DNA of 64,000 bases from Viola odorata (GCA_963691705.1 OY829545.1:43573475-43637474), one strand, 5' to 3'. Positions 11,780 through 22,665 are shown, numbered from the stretch's first letter. The notes: generated by a model not told the origin, from the letters alone. Made by a program: numbers and translations.

Positions 11780-13176
11780 TGATAGAGCACTAAAATGTCA
11801 TCTTTTCATCATCCTTTACTTCCGTTTTGGGATGATGATACTGCTAATTGTTGGTTCTTCCCTCCTTTTCTACAGAGACACTGCTGAGAAGTAGAAATTA
11901 TCAAAAGGAGCCAAAAGAGCCTCTATCAGAGCTGTTTTGCTGATCGAAGAAAGATATGATCCCAGACCTGGGATAAGACTGAGAGTTGGAGCATTGACCA
12001 GAGTCAACCGACTTAATGAGCTGCCTGGGCCGCGAGAATTATCCATAGGCCGCGAGCTTAAGCCCTGGAATTGAGCTGCCGTCTTCCAGAATGAAAGAAG
12101 TACAACTATGCTAGAACTCCTTAATTGACTAGCATAATCGATTCCCTCTTTTTGTATTTAAATGAACAATCCCATAGATTAGATTTCTATCTCTTCTCTT
12201 CGTCTTTTGAATTTTGAACCAGAGATAGGTTTTGTTATTTAAAGTTGCCGCTGTGTAGAAGAGAGGTATCTCGTCTCGCTTGGATTTTTTCTACCATTGT
12301 TGCAGCTTAACTATTCTCTTATTTTCAATATAATTCGGATTCAGTTTATGTTCATCTCTTTATTATTATTATTGTTATGTCTATTATAGGCTAAACGCCC
12401 CCTTCTTAGTAAGGATTCAAAGCCATGATTCCTAGGTTGTGAGATCAAATCACACTTCACACACGCTATACTTGTATTCTTATCCTTCTTGTTTGCATGA
12501 CAACTTGTCCTTGTTCTTAGTAAAGTCTGATCAGCTTCACATAAGGTTTGGACGATTACAGTCTTTTCTGGCGGCTTTGGAGTCTACATTGCCAAGAGAA
12601 ATATGAAGGCAACTAGCTGGTGACAGCTAGAAGGAGAATCAGATCAGGTTTATAGGATAGACACGATTCTCTATCCCAGGCCTGGGATTAGGTCTTTCCC
12701 TGCGTCTATCAATTGCCCTTATTAAATCCTATAGAGTGTCTCTTAGGATTGTTAGGATGATTAGGGACTTCCAATAGAGTGTCTCTTTGGAAGTCTTGTG
12801 GAGGAAAGTAGGAGATCTAGGTGACCAATACCTGGTCTCTATAGCCTTCCTATAAGTCTAATGTTTAATATTCTTGCATCTATGATCAATCTATTCTAAT
12901 CATGAGCTATAAGAAGTCCTTACTGGGAAGTCATTATCAACTGGTTAATATCATCCACTGCGTCTTCTGTTTTGTTTATTTCTGTTAATCTAAAATTGTT
13001 TGCAATCAACCAACAACTCATATTGGTATTTACCACCCCTTTTAATTAATACAAAGAATTGATTTTAATCCACTGAATCTCTGAGGAACGATCCTTTTAC
13101 CACTTGCTGCAATTAAATTATATACGTGCATGGTAAATTGTAACTTGATTTATTTTGACGGTCTTGGCAACTATCA
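11780..13176 (+). repeat. Athila 3' LTR
   Basis: Same termini as the 5' LTR (TGATAG...CTATCA) with about 98 percent identity by eye. It carries clean copies of the palindrome at 11960-11974 and 12674-12688. It differs by about 20 extra bases near 12034, a 4-bp loss near 12412 and a 3-bp loss near 12802. Most substitutions are transitions, as expected for a methylated repeat. Confidence 0.93.
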
Positions 13177-13181
13177 CCTCT

Positions 13182-13751
13182 CATGTGTTATCGTCATCGG
13201 AGGAGGAGGAAGCGTTTCTTTCTAAGACTCCCGAGGAGCAAGTGGATTCGGTACGCTCTAACCTGTTTGCTGCTTTCCAAAACTTTCACTACTGGGTCAG
13301 GCACATGACAAGGAAAGTTAACTCCCTTACTTCTTCCTCCAACAAGCTGCATAACGCCCACCACCGGGTTTCCGAAGAGCTTACTAAAGAGCGGGAAGAA
13401 AAAGAGAAGCTTTCGGGAGAACGCCAGAGTCTGGCGATAGCTTTGGCATACGCTAAAAAGGAGTTGAGAGAGCTGAAAGATGCTACCGAGCGGGAAGCTA
13501 CTAAGGTAACATCACTTAACGCCGAACTAGCGGTAGAAAAGGGGAAGAATGCCGCGCTAGAGAAGGAATCGGCGGAGAAGTGCAAGTGGTATGTCAAGAT
13601 GACAGCAGGCGTTATGTCTGACTGTTTCGTGGACATTCATGGGGAAGAGATGTTTCATGGTGAGGACCTTACTCGAGCCTTTCTGGAGAAGTCGACGGTC
13701 CTTTCAGATAACAATTTTTACAGGGCAAAGTCAAAGAGTCAGGAGGGATAG
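13182..13751 (+). pseudogene. Antisense gene of Tat element C, 3' portion (coiled-coil region)
   Basis: This continues the reading frame of 546-1132 once the Athila and one copy of its duplication are set aside. It encodes a Glu-rich segment, the conserved NFHYWVRHM-like motif near 13282 (FHYWAEE in copy B), and a long coiled coil (about 13370-13580) rich in Glu, Lys and Leu. It ends with the family C-terminus (EEMFHGEDL... then a stop at 13749-13751). In copy B the same region forms the last third of a 732-aa protein. Open to its end in this copy. Confidence 0.7.
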
Positions 13752-14862
13752 GGAGATAGCAGGGCACCGACACTGTAGGCATTTTTTGCTGCCCTTTTTG
13801 AATTTTGGGTATCGTCCCCTTTTTTGTTCTTGCTCTTGGATCCTTCTACCTTTTGTAATCCTTTGGGGGTTTTTAAACAATTATATATGTATTTCGCTTG
13901 CTGACTGCCTTGGTGGTTGATCTTCTTCATACTGTTTCTTTTTCTCTGAATTCTTACGATAAGATAATGATGTCAATACTGACATTAACAAAAGACCTGA
14001 ACGTTGCCTGTAGGGCTGCCGGAACACGACAAAACGTAGAACTCCAGTGGAGATAGTATACGCTCTTGTTAAATTGCATAACGGGCATTCTGCAAGATAT
14101 CATGACATGCCTAGGCATGTGCATTTTGTGCCAGAATAGAATAGAATAGCGCGACATGACTACACATGCGTACCAGGATAGAATAATATTGCCCACTATT
14201 CAGCAGATAACAGATAAAAGATAAAACTCATGACAATGAGATGGCATAACAGATATTACCCGCGATATGTAGTGTGTGATCTGTGTTCACGAGAGAGAGG
14301 ATATCGTGGCGCTATCGCCATATATACCTTCGAATGAAGAGAATCGTTCTGGAGGCATTACTTGCCACCAGTCTCCTGAAGAGATAATATAATCAGTGGG
14401 ACGACTTCCCAAGCGAGGATTTCCATATCGAGACTCTCTTGATGTGAATATTTCTTATCATCGGCAAGGAATGCCATGTAGATAGATGTAGAAACATCCT
14501 TTGTGTGAGAATAATTGATAGTGTTTCTCAAACCAGAATAACAAGGTGTTTACTGTTAATGGTTCTCTTGCCCTGCGAGCCCTGACAACGGACCATGTGG
14601 TATTATCGCCTGCACGGGCACCAGTCTCTTTATTGTTTCGATGTTTCCATGATTTTCCTGCACATTCTCGATTATTGCTTTAGTATGTCAGTAAGATAGC
14701 ATGTAACGGTAAACATCAATTGGCATTCACCCACCTGTATCGGGGTGTTGTTGGTGTTGCTCTTATCGCTTTCTCCACCAGTCGACTTCACCAGGTATTT
14801 CCCATCTAGTTACTTCCTGGGATATCGCGATTTATTTCAACTTCTCTCGACCGACCCGGAAT
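13752..14862. other. Spacer between antisense gene and tandem-repeat array (element C)
   Basis: No coding support across about 1.1 kb. Words such as GCGATA, GATATCG and TTATCGC occur repeatedly (14263, 14297, 14311, 14606, 14768, 14823). A block at about 14768-14835 (TTCACCAGG, CCCATCTAGTTACTT, then GGGATATCGCGAT) recurs just upstream of the arrays in copies A (about 26150-26215) and B (about 59545-59615). Confidence 0.6.
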
Positions 14863-15367
14863 GTGCCTCGTCTTAGTGAGATGCCTGTATTAGCGCGATT
14901 GTCACAAGGATAGGATTTTCACTTCTGGGCATTGATTCCTCACTTTCCAGGAGCGTGCCTCGTCTTAGTGAGACGCCTGTATTAGCGCGGCCGTCACAAG
15001 GATATGATTTTTACTTCCAGGACGGAGTTTTATTCCTCTAGGGTGTGCCTCGTCTTAGTGAGTCGTCTATGTTAGCCCGGTCATCATAAGGATAAGATTT
15101 TCACTCCCGGAGGTGGAGTTTTATTCCTCTGGGGCGTGCCTTGTCTTAGTGAGTCGTCTGATCAGGAGCGGTCACAAGGATAGGATTTTCACTCCCAGAG
15201 GTGCTGGCGCGTGCCTCGTCTTAGTGAGCCGTCTATGTTAGCCTGGTCATCACAAGGATAGGATTTTCACTCCCGGCATTAAATCTTTGAGTATGCCAAG
15301 GCGTGCCTCATCTTAGTGAGTCGTCTGCTTAGGAGCGGTCACAAGGATAGGATTTTCACTCCTGGCA
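14863..15367. repeat. Tandem-repeat array of Tat element C (six units)
   Basis: Six units start with GTGCCTCGTCTTAGTGAG or a close variant at 14863, 14955, 15045, 15136, 15211 and 15303 (spacing 92, 90, 91, 75, 92). Each contains a second core, CACAAGGATAGGATTTTCAC. The array sits between the end of the antisense gene and the end of pol, as in copies A and B. Retand-type elements are known to carry tandem repeats downstream of pol. Confidence 0.9.
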
Positions 15368-15474
15368 CCCTTCATTATCTGCACGTAATCATCCACAAGA
15401 GTACACGAGAATATTCTCGATTCGATTGTTAACGCATGTTATTAATAACGTAATTCAAACGTGCAGATAATGTA

Positions 15475-17975
15475 TCAGATTCTAGCATGGTATAGTTTCA
15501 AACGAGCTATGTTCCAAGAATTTGGTAAAGGAGTACCGTCAAGTGTTTCCAAGTGATATGCTCCCTTTCCGATAACGCGGGTGACGCGATATGGGTCGTC
15601 CCAATTTGGACTAAGTTTCCACATGCGTTGTCTGGCTGCTCGTTTGTCCCTGAGCACTAGGTCTCCTAGTTTCAGCAATCTTTCCTTAACGCGTCTATTG
15701 TGATAACGCGCCATTTTTTCTTATAGTGTAGTGTTTTCAGAAGGGTTTCCTCTTGTAATTCTGGTAACGTGTTGAGGTTAGCTCGTAACCTCTCTTTATT
15801 TATCTCTTCCTTGAAGTATGCCACCCTCAAGCTCAAGGTGCCAATCTCTACTAACGTGACGACCTCGGTGCCGAAAGCTAACGCGAAGGGGGTTTCTCCT
15901 GTGCTGGTTTTTACGGTCATGCGATACGCCCACATCACGTATGGTAGCTCACCTGCCCATTTCTTTTCAGAACCTTCCAAGTTCTTCTTGGTGCCGCTAA
16001 GGATGCTGCGATTGGTTACCTCTGCTTGACTATTAGTCTACGGATGTGCTACGGAAGAGAACCTTTGTTCGATCTGAAATTCCGTGCACTGATCTTTAAA
16101 AAAGTGGCTCGTAAATTGTGTTTCGTTATCGTTGACTAATACGCGAGGTACACTGAATCGCATGATGACTTGGTGTTTGAAAAAATGCCAAATCTTTTAT
16201 GTGGTGATGTTAGCCATCGCTTCCGCTTCTGCCTATTTCGTGAAGTAGTCCACCGCCACGGCCACAAATTTTAGCTTAGACCTGGCTTTTGGAAACAGGC
16301 CTAAAATGTCAATTCCCCACTTAGCAAACGGGCAAGGAGCAACAATCTCAGAGATTTTCGTGGCAAGTCGTCAGGGAATCTTAGCAAATTCCTGACATTT
16401 TTGACAAATTTGTACGAAGGTATCGCAGTCCCTATGAATGGTGGGCCAATATAATCTGCGCGGCCATAGTGCCACCAGACACATGCATGTCGCATATCCC
16501 TTCATGGATTTCACGCAAAGTGTGGAGGCCTTCTTGCTCCGTTATGCACTTGGTGGCTGGATGAGAGAAGCATCTCCGAATCAGTTCTCCATCATAATAT
16601 GTGCACCGTGCCACTTGTTTCAAGACTTTTCTCTTTTTGGCGTCATCTGTAGGTAATTCATCGTGCTTCAAGTATTTTATTACGGGGATTCACCAATCAT
16701 TTTCAATTTCTTCGACACAAAGCTACACTTGTTCTTCCATGAAAGAAGGCGCAAATATCTCTCCATAGTACATGCCCTTAGGTATTGACTCTTCCGGGTT
16801 TGCTGCGATTTTGGCGAGGTTGTCTGCCTCAGCGTTATCCTCTCGAGGGATATGCTCAAAGCTGACCTGCATGCCACTTTTCTTTATTTCTATCAACTCG
16901 TGTTTCACTTTAGAGAGATACTGAACCATGATGGGCTCTCTAGCTTGAGAGCTTCCCAAGACTTGGTCTATTATCAATTTGGAATCTCCACATATCTTTA
17001 GTCGCAAGTCTCCCATCATTCCAGTGTCATGTATGGCTTTGGTGGAGAAACTTCTTTCTATTCTGAGTCTAGCTAGCAACGCCTCATATTCTGCCGTGTT
17101 GTTAGATAACGGTTGTAAGATTCGGATGGCATATCTTATCTGTATGTCGTGCGGCCCGGTCATAAAAATTTCGGCACCGGCTAGCTCTTGATTCTTAGCC
17201 CTGTCCACATGGATAACCCATAGGTTGGTGTAGGTTTTCGAGAATGGGAGATCCAAGTTATCCTTTTCATCCTCTGGTATGTCCGTCAATGGATCTTGCG
17301 TAAACGTGCATTCTGCTATGAAGTCTGCTAGCACTTGAGCTTTTATAGATGGTCGGTCCTTATACTATAATCCATACTGCTCAAGTTCAATGGCCCAAAT
17401 TAGCATCCTTTCTGAAGACTCAGGTTTCCTGAAAATTCTTTTCAAAGGTTGATCTGTAAGCACGATGACGGGGTGCGCCTGAAAGTACCGGTCCATTTTC
17501 CGCGTTGCCTGTACTAACGCAAATGCTATTTTTTCTATGCGAGCGTATCATAGCTCGGCGTCTTTCAAGACATGACTAACGAAGAATACGGGGCGATGAA
17601 CATGACTGTCATCTCGCACGAGGACAGTACTGACCACCTCATCAGCGACGCCCAAATACAAATATAGGGTATCGCCTGGCTCTGGTCTTGTTAGCACCAG
17701 GTTAGAGGAAAAGTAGGCTTTTATGCCACCAAACGCTTCTTCACATTCTTCTGTCCATCTGAAAGGAGCTTTTTTACGAATAACCTTGAAGAACGGTAGG
17801 CATCTCTCGCCTTGCTTAGAAATGAATCGCCCTAGAGCAATAACGTGCCCTGTGAGCTTTTGTACTTCTTTGATGAATCGCCCTAGAGCGAGTTGGGCTA
17901 GATGCCTTTTTGACTGACCACATAACCCAAGAAATTACCCGTTTGAAATGTAAACATGCATTTCTGGGGGTTGAG
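15475..17975 (-). pseudogene. Tat element C pol fragment (RT end, dual RNase H, integrase)
   Basis: Read on minus from 17975: the end of RT (word CMFTFQTGNFLGYVVSQKG), connection and first RNase H. A second RNase H follows (17334-16723), with HVDRAKNQELAGAEIF, NNTAEYEALL, KICGDSKLIIDQVLG and HIPREDNAEADNLAK. Integrase follows (about 16671-15475), with a zinc region (HPATKCITEQEG), core and C-terminal module ending LKLYHARI. Two consecutive RNase H domains are characteristic of the Tat lineage. The frame is broken by several stops and shifts, including TGA for an expected Arg near 17548, a deletion in the integrase zinc region near 16440, and shifts near 15720 and 16020. RT upstream of 17975 is missing. 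Confidence 0.85.
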
Positions 17976-18923
17976 TGATGTGTTGTCGAAGCACATACAA
18001 AAATAATAATAAAAACCTGCTATCAAATGCACAATAAATTGTATACAGTGGAAGCAGGGCCGAACACAGGGACTAAGGGTAGACGCTGACTTTTGTGTGT
18101 GACTAGGGCAAACAGATCGAAACTGTAACAAAGGGGGGCTTTGAGAGTGTTGATTAATCTAATTATAAACTAAGAAAGTAATAACAGACAGTAATAAAAT
18201 AAGTAAGAAATCAATAGAGAAAGGGTCCTCGTTAGGAATCTATCCTCAGTTGCATTTATGGTTGGCCGATCATCGGTGCAAGGATCTTCTACCCCTGGCT
18301 GGTAGACGCGCTATAGGGACCAGGTACGCTTAGGTCCCCTGCTTACCTTCGTAATAGAAGCTACCCCAAGGTACGCTTATGGGATAACCTTGACAGTCCG
18401 CCGTCCTCTAAGGTACGCTTATGGAGACAATACTCAGATGCCCATGAAGAGGAGGTGAGGCACTACCCTAATTACTCGTTTAACCCAACTGGGGGATACC
18501 GGGTTTCCAGTCAGGACCAGTATGGTTGTCTACTTTACCCTGCAGCTTCGCGTTAGTTATAACAACAGAGATGACTTTAATCGGTTAGGTCTAGCAGCTA
18601 GTTGGCCAGACTAGAAACAACCCTAGTAGATTTGACAAGAATTCGTTAAACACATAAATACAAACCAGTGGTATATTAATATCAATTCGACCTCATGGCT
18701 TTCCTAAGCAACCTTTGATGACTCCTACCAAGAACAAGAAAACTAGCCGCTCATATTAAAAGTAAAAACAAATAAATAAATAAATTGCATAAATAAAATA
18801 GAAGAGAAGATGAAGAAGAAGAGGAGAGGGGGAAGAGAAGAAGAGGCGGAAGAGAGAGCCTCCCCTAAACCTAATTACTAAAAGTATTTATAGAATTATT
18901 ACAATATTTTCTTTTAACGCTTT
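17976..18923 (-). repeat. LTR fragment (same broad class as the solo LTR at 19710)
   Basis: It begins TGATGTGTTGTCGAAGC on plus, resembling the start of the solo LTR at 19710 (TGATTGTGTGTCGAGGG). It shares a similar order of A-rich and GAAGA-rich blocks near its other end. On minus a TATA-like CTATAAATA lies at about 18886-18894. No matching right terminus or target duplication is found: the left side abuts RT of element C and the right side abuts the antisense gene of element A. It is therefore truncated and probably marks a deletion or recombination junction. Repeats of GGTACGCTTA occur at 18323, 18372 and 18412. Right boundary approximate. Confidence 0.6.
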
Positions 18924-19709
18924 TGCTCGCGCTTTGAAATTCTTCCCCATCATCTTCTCTCTTTTGCTTCTTCCTATATTCGAAGAAAATTTCTTCAACC
19001 GCTCATCGGCGCCGGCGACCTACACACTGCCTTCTTATTCCAGGTATTTTTGCTCCATTTTCATCAGATTTTCTTCTCATTGGTTCATTATGTGCATGAC
19101 TAGAGACCCTAGGGGTCTACAGATGTCTATAGATGCAGAAATCGAGAGAACACCCAGTATCTTTACTTGTGATGTGGTTCTAAAGGCTGCGTTGGAGGGT
19201 CAGGGTATTACCTTTCCTTCTGGTTTTTCCGTTAGGATTCCTGAGGTGGGTCAGCGGCTTCATGACCCCTTGTCCAAGAGTGATAGGATGGTTTATTTTA
19301 AGATGTTCCTCGCTTTCCCATTCATGAGTATGTAAAGAAGTTGCTGGGTCAGTATGATATCGACCTAGCTCAGATAACCCCTTCCTCCTAGTGCGAAATT
19401 TAAGCCTTTCTTCGCGCTTGCGAACTGCGGAGTATATTTACTCCGTCTATCAATTTATTCTGCAAATTTTTTAGTTTCAAATGTCGCGACTGTTTGGTTG
19501 ATATCGCCCTGAGATGGAATGACGCGTTCGCGCAGTCATTCTGGCAGAGGTTCAAGGGCTATGAGGGGACTGTAGCGGATTAGAAAAGTGGCTTCTTCAT
19601 TGTTAGTCTTCCTTTCCGCCCTTGGCCTAGGGGCTTTAACCGCGGGCTTGTCGATTCTATTTGGGTGAACCCAGCAGTGCTGTCTAGGGAAGAGTTACGT
19701 CAGGCTAAC

Positions 19710-21299
19710 TGATTGTGTGTCGAGGGCATCAAATTTAGTTGTATAAAAAGATATAAAAAGGGATACAACTTAACACTATCCACAAGGAACTTGTAGGTCG
19801 CGGTAAGAGGATCGTCCACAGAGATCTTGTTGGGGTTTTGTAGTCTTGACTCGACTTCCTCGTCACTAGAGTTGAGGGGTTTCATTTCTGCAATTAGGAT
19901 AACAAAGCAATAAAAAGAAACAAAGCAAAAATTAAATAAAGAAGCAATCTTAGGCAAAAGTGAATCTTAGCTAAGATTGCAGATTGAGACTGGTTGTGAA
20001 CTGATGTGAGGTAAACTCCTAGTAAGGGTGAATTCGTGAGCGCATTCCTTGTTTAATTGATCATCGACCTTTAGATTTTCTCCTTCTCTCTCATAACTCT
20101 GCTATAGATTGGGAGGAACCCCTTTCCAATCCTACTTTCCTCCTATTCAAATCAATTGGTGGGTACCCCCTTTCCTAGTGATCCTGGCCAGTGGACACCT
20201 TGCTGGTTAAAGGGTTTATCCAATTGGCTGCTGGCTTGAGGCACATGCATTTTCTCAATGGCGTAGGGAAAGACAGAGTCTCGGCCAAGCTACTCCCAAC
20301 TCGGAGCCCTAGGTTGTCAATCTGGTTAGGCCTATATCGATTCAAGTTCACTAACCCCCGCGAGGTTAGCTGCCTACTTCGTCACTCCGGTTTCGCTCGT
20401 CCCCTTCGTGACTGGCTATAAATTCGTCGTCTTGCCTAAGATTGATCGAGTCTTAGCCTAGACGGGAACCGGTTTGTTAAAACAGAACTTGAATCAATTA
20501 CGAACGAGAGGATAATTGGAACAGATCGGTCTCACGATTTACAAGAACACTCACTCAACCCTTACCAAGAATTAGGTGTTTAGCTACTAGACATAATAAT
20601 CAAGAAAATAAAGAAATATTTGATGAACATGAAAATAGAATTAAATGCAAAGTGTTTACAAGAACCAGAAGAAAAGAAGATGGAAGCCCCCATAATTGAC
20701 AGCCTTCCCTAACCTTAAATAAGGTTAGAGTCCCCACCAATTACGTTCCTTTCCATATTCAAAACTCCTAAAAGATAAAGATAACATTATTCAAATTCGA
20801 AATAAAATAAAATACAACTAGAAATAGATTTGTTTGTTCAAATAGAGGATAATCCTTCAAAGGATGCAATCTTGGATCACGTCTGATCTTCTCTAGCTGT
20901 CTCCAGCTGTCAAATCCACTCTTTTAGCTCAAAATCCCGTGACTCCTATTTCATCACGTTTCTTGATAATCCTGCCAATCTTAGCTAAGATTGGTTTGTC
21001 TTAGCTAAGATTGGTCGTTTGTCTGATTTTCGCTCCAGAGATAGATTTTCTCTTATTTCCTCCAGCACAAATCAAACTGTCATCCACACTCCAGCAATAG
21101 CGTTCCAAGACTCCTAGCTCTGCACATCTTTAGATCGGCAGTCTTAGGCAAGACTGCGCCTGAGATTGCTAGTTTGTGCTGAAAGCTGATATTTCCTTCA
21201 TTTCCTTTAAAAGTAGATACATTGACGTGAAAGGCACCATTTTCACCATAAACAAGATAGTTTAAGATGGTAAAAATGCATGGAAATAGACGTCAATCA
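19710..21299 (-). mobile_element. Solo LTR (1,590 bp) with 5-bp target duplication
   Basis: The termini are TGATTG and CAATCA, flanked by CTAAC at 19705-19709 and again at 21300-21304, inside an exon of the antisense gene. No internal region remains. On minus a TATTTAAGG TATA-like box sits near 20717-20727, suggesting minus orientation. It contains several palindromes of the form CAATCTTAGCTAAGATTG, mostly in pairs. The arrangement is the usual result of recombination between the two LTRs of one element. The parent family is not identified. Confidence 0.88.
19945..21156. repeat. Paired palindromes in the solo LTR
   Basis: Copies or halves of CAATCTTAGCTAAGATTG start at 19945 (half) and 19962, 20428 and 20448, 20976 and 20997, and 21139 (followed by a half). 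The pairs at 20428 and 20976 have offsets of 20 and 21 bp. Confidence 0.78.
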
Positions 21300-22665
21300 C
21301 TAACGCTTTGCTAGACATAAATTTCTCCTTCCGCATCCGAGAGTTTGCCCTGTACCAGCTTATGACGGAGTGTATTATAGGTGAGTTTCCTTTTTGTGTT
21401 ATCGCTTCAACGTGCTCATTGCTCTAACATGTTTTGGTGGCAGACGATACTGAAGATCAATCGCCTAGAATGGATACCACTCCTTTAAATGTGACGCCAC
21501 TTCAAACGCTACCGGCTTCTCCCCCGCCTGAGAGTTCCAACCATCAAACTATTTTGCCAAAAAAGATGAGGACCAAGACAGTTACCGCGAGGGGGCGCGT
21601 GATTTCTGCTAGGGCCTCTGGTTTTCTTAACAATTGGCTACCGGACCGAAGCAAGAGAACAACCACGAGTTAACTCGAAACTGAGATGGCTGAGAGCGAT
21701 AGCGAGGACATGAATATTGAGACAGAACTTCTCCATACTTCCGCAGTGCAGCGAAAGAAACTCAGAGCTAAGAAAACCGCCCAAGCTGCCGTGGTTTTCT
21801 CGAAGAAAATTGATAAAGTCCCCATTGCAAGCATCGATACTCCTACCGTGGCGAGTACTTCTCAAGCGACAAAGGTCCCTAAGGCGTCAACGGTCATTCC
21901 CCCTGAGGTTGCTAAAACCTCTTCGGTGCCAGATCCGCCTCCACCGATTGACGCCCCAGACTCTCCCATTTCTTCTTACATTCCTGACGTGGTCGCGCCG
22001 ATCCCCGATTTGAGCATCCCTTCCGTCCCTCCATCAAGGAGCCCTCAACCATTACTCTTCACATCCATTTCTGGCCTCGGCGATTCCGTCAAAAGTTGCT
22101 ATCCTTCTTTTGTCGCCAATCTTTCTCCTGCGGACTCCCGGGGGGAATTTCCTCTTACCGCCTGGATCTGTCCACCTTTGGTACTAGCGGACTTCGTGCT
22201 CTGGGAATACCAGATCCGTTATCGGAAGATCAGCCGGTAGGCTCTCTGGTGGGTGAGATATTTGGCTCTCCCAAAGCCAAGAAGGAATTATTACGGCTTC
22301 CCTCCGATGTCCAACAAGCACGAGTTCTGAATAACGCCCTTGCCAGCTTCTGCAAAATGCATTATTTCCTTAGTGCTCACAGTGATAAACTTCGAGGCTC
22401 TCCTGGATTAAGGGAGTAGTTAGATGCCGCCCTGACCAAGGTGACGGAGTTGACTCAGCTTCAAAGTCATACCCAGGCAGAGCTGAATGATTGCCGTGTC
22501 GAGCTTGCACGAGAAAAATCAAAGGGGAAAGCCCAAATGGAACTTTTGAAAGCGGAGTTGGCAGTGGCTAAGGCTGAGCTAGTTGCGGCTGATAAAAGAA
22601 ATTCTTTCCTTCGCGAAGAGATATCGGCTCGCGATGCGGACTTGGCGAAGGTTTCTCAAAAATAA

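Larger units (their letters stand above)
1133..13176 (+). mobile_element. Full-length Athila-type Ty3/gypsy retrotransposon (12.0 kb)
   Basis: Two near-identical LTRs (1133-2516 and 11780-13176) beginning TGATAG and ending CTATCA bound gag-pol and a post-pol ORF in the plus orientation, flanked by a 5-bp duplication. Behind the 5' LTR is the GCGCCGTTGCCGGGGA primer site typical of Athila (tRNA-Asp type). By eye the LTRs differ at roughly 29 of about 1,380 aligned bases, about 2 percent, plus a few indels. That implies a fairly recent insertion, on the order of a million years at commonly used plant rates. The coding regions carry several nonsense codons and one frameshift, so this copy is not autonomous. 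Confidence 0.93.
1..17975 (-). mobile_element. Tat-type Ty3/gypsy element C (partial, split by Athila)
   Basis: This is the left copy of a Tat/Retand-like retrotransposon whose gag-pol runs on the minus strand. The window holds its antisense gene (1-1132 and 13177-13751), a spacer, the tandem-repeat array (14863-15367) and pol from the integrase end (15475) into reverse transcriptase. At 17975 pol stops abruptly inside RT, where an LTR fragment begins, so the 5' half of pol, gag and the 5' LTR are absent. The left end lies outside the window. The parts are colinear with the copies at 18924-32643 and 50619-64000. The Athila at 1133-13176 is nested inside. Confidence 0.8.
18924..22665 (+). pseudogene. 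Antisense gene 'c' homologue of Tat element A (Transposase_28-like), interrupted by a solo LTR
   Basis: This matches the 724-aa gene at 53869-56110. The first exon covers about 19090-19709, is cut by the solo LTR and resumes at 21305. An intron with GTGAGT donor and AG acceptor lies at about 21381-21443. The second exon holds LQTLPASPPPE, a Pro/Ser-rich middle, the conserved FTSISGLGDSVK block near 22068, and a C-terminal coiled coil (about 22440-22660). Besides the insertion it has premature stops near 19325, 19390, 19583, 21672 and 22418, and a frameshift near 22140. The original promoter region is lost. The domain family is plant and gypsy-associated, with no known activity. Confidence 0.7.

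Noticed and set aside
14863..15367. CRISPR array
   Set aside because: Regular 90-bp units might suggest it, but the whole unit is repeated with no unique spacers, no cas genes are present, and the context is a plant retrotransposon.
18934..19335. Start of the antisense gene c homologue at the ATG at 18934
   Set aside because: The first 50 codons are Phe/Ser/Leu-rich leader sequence. Alignment with copy B puts the protein start near 19090.
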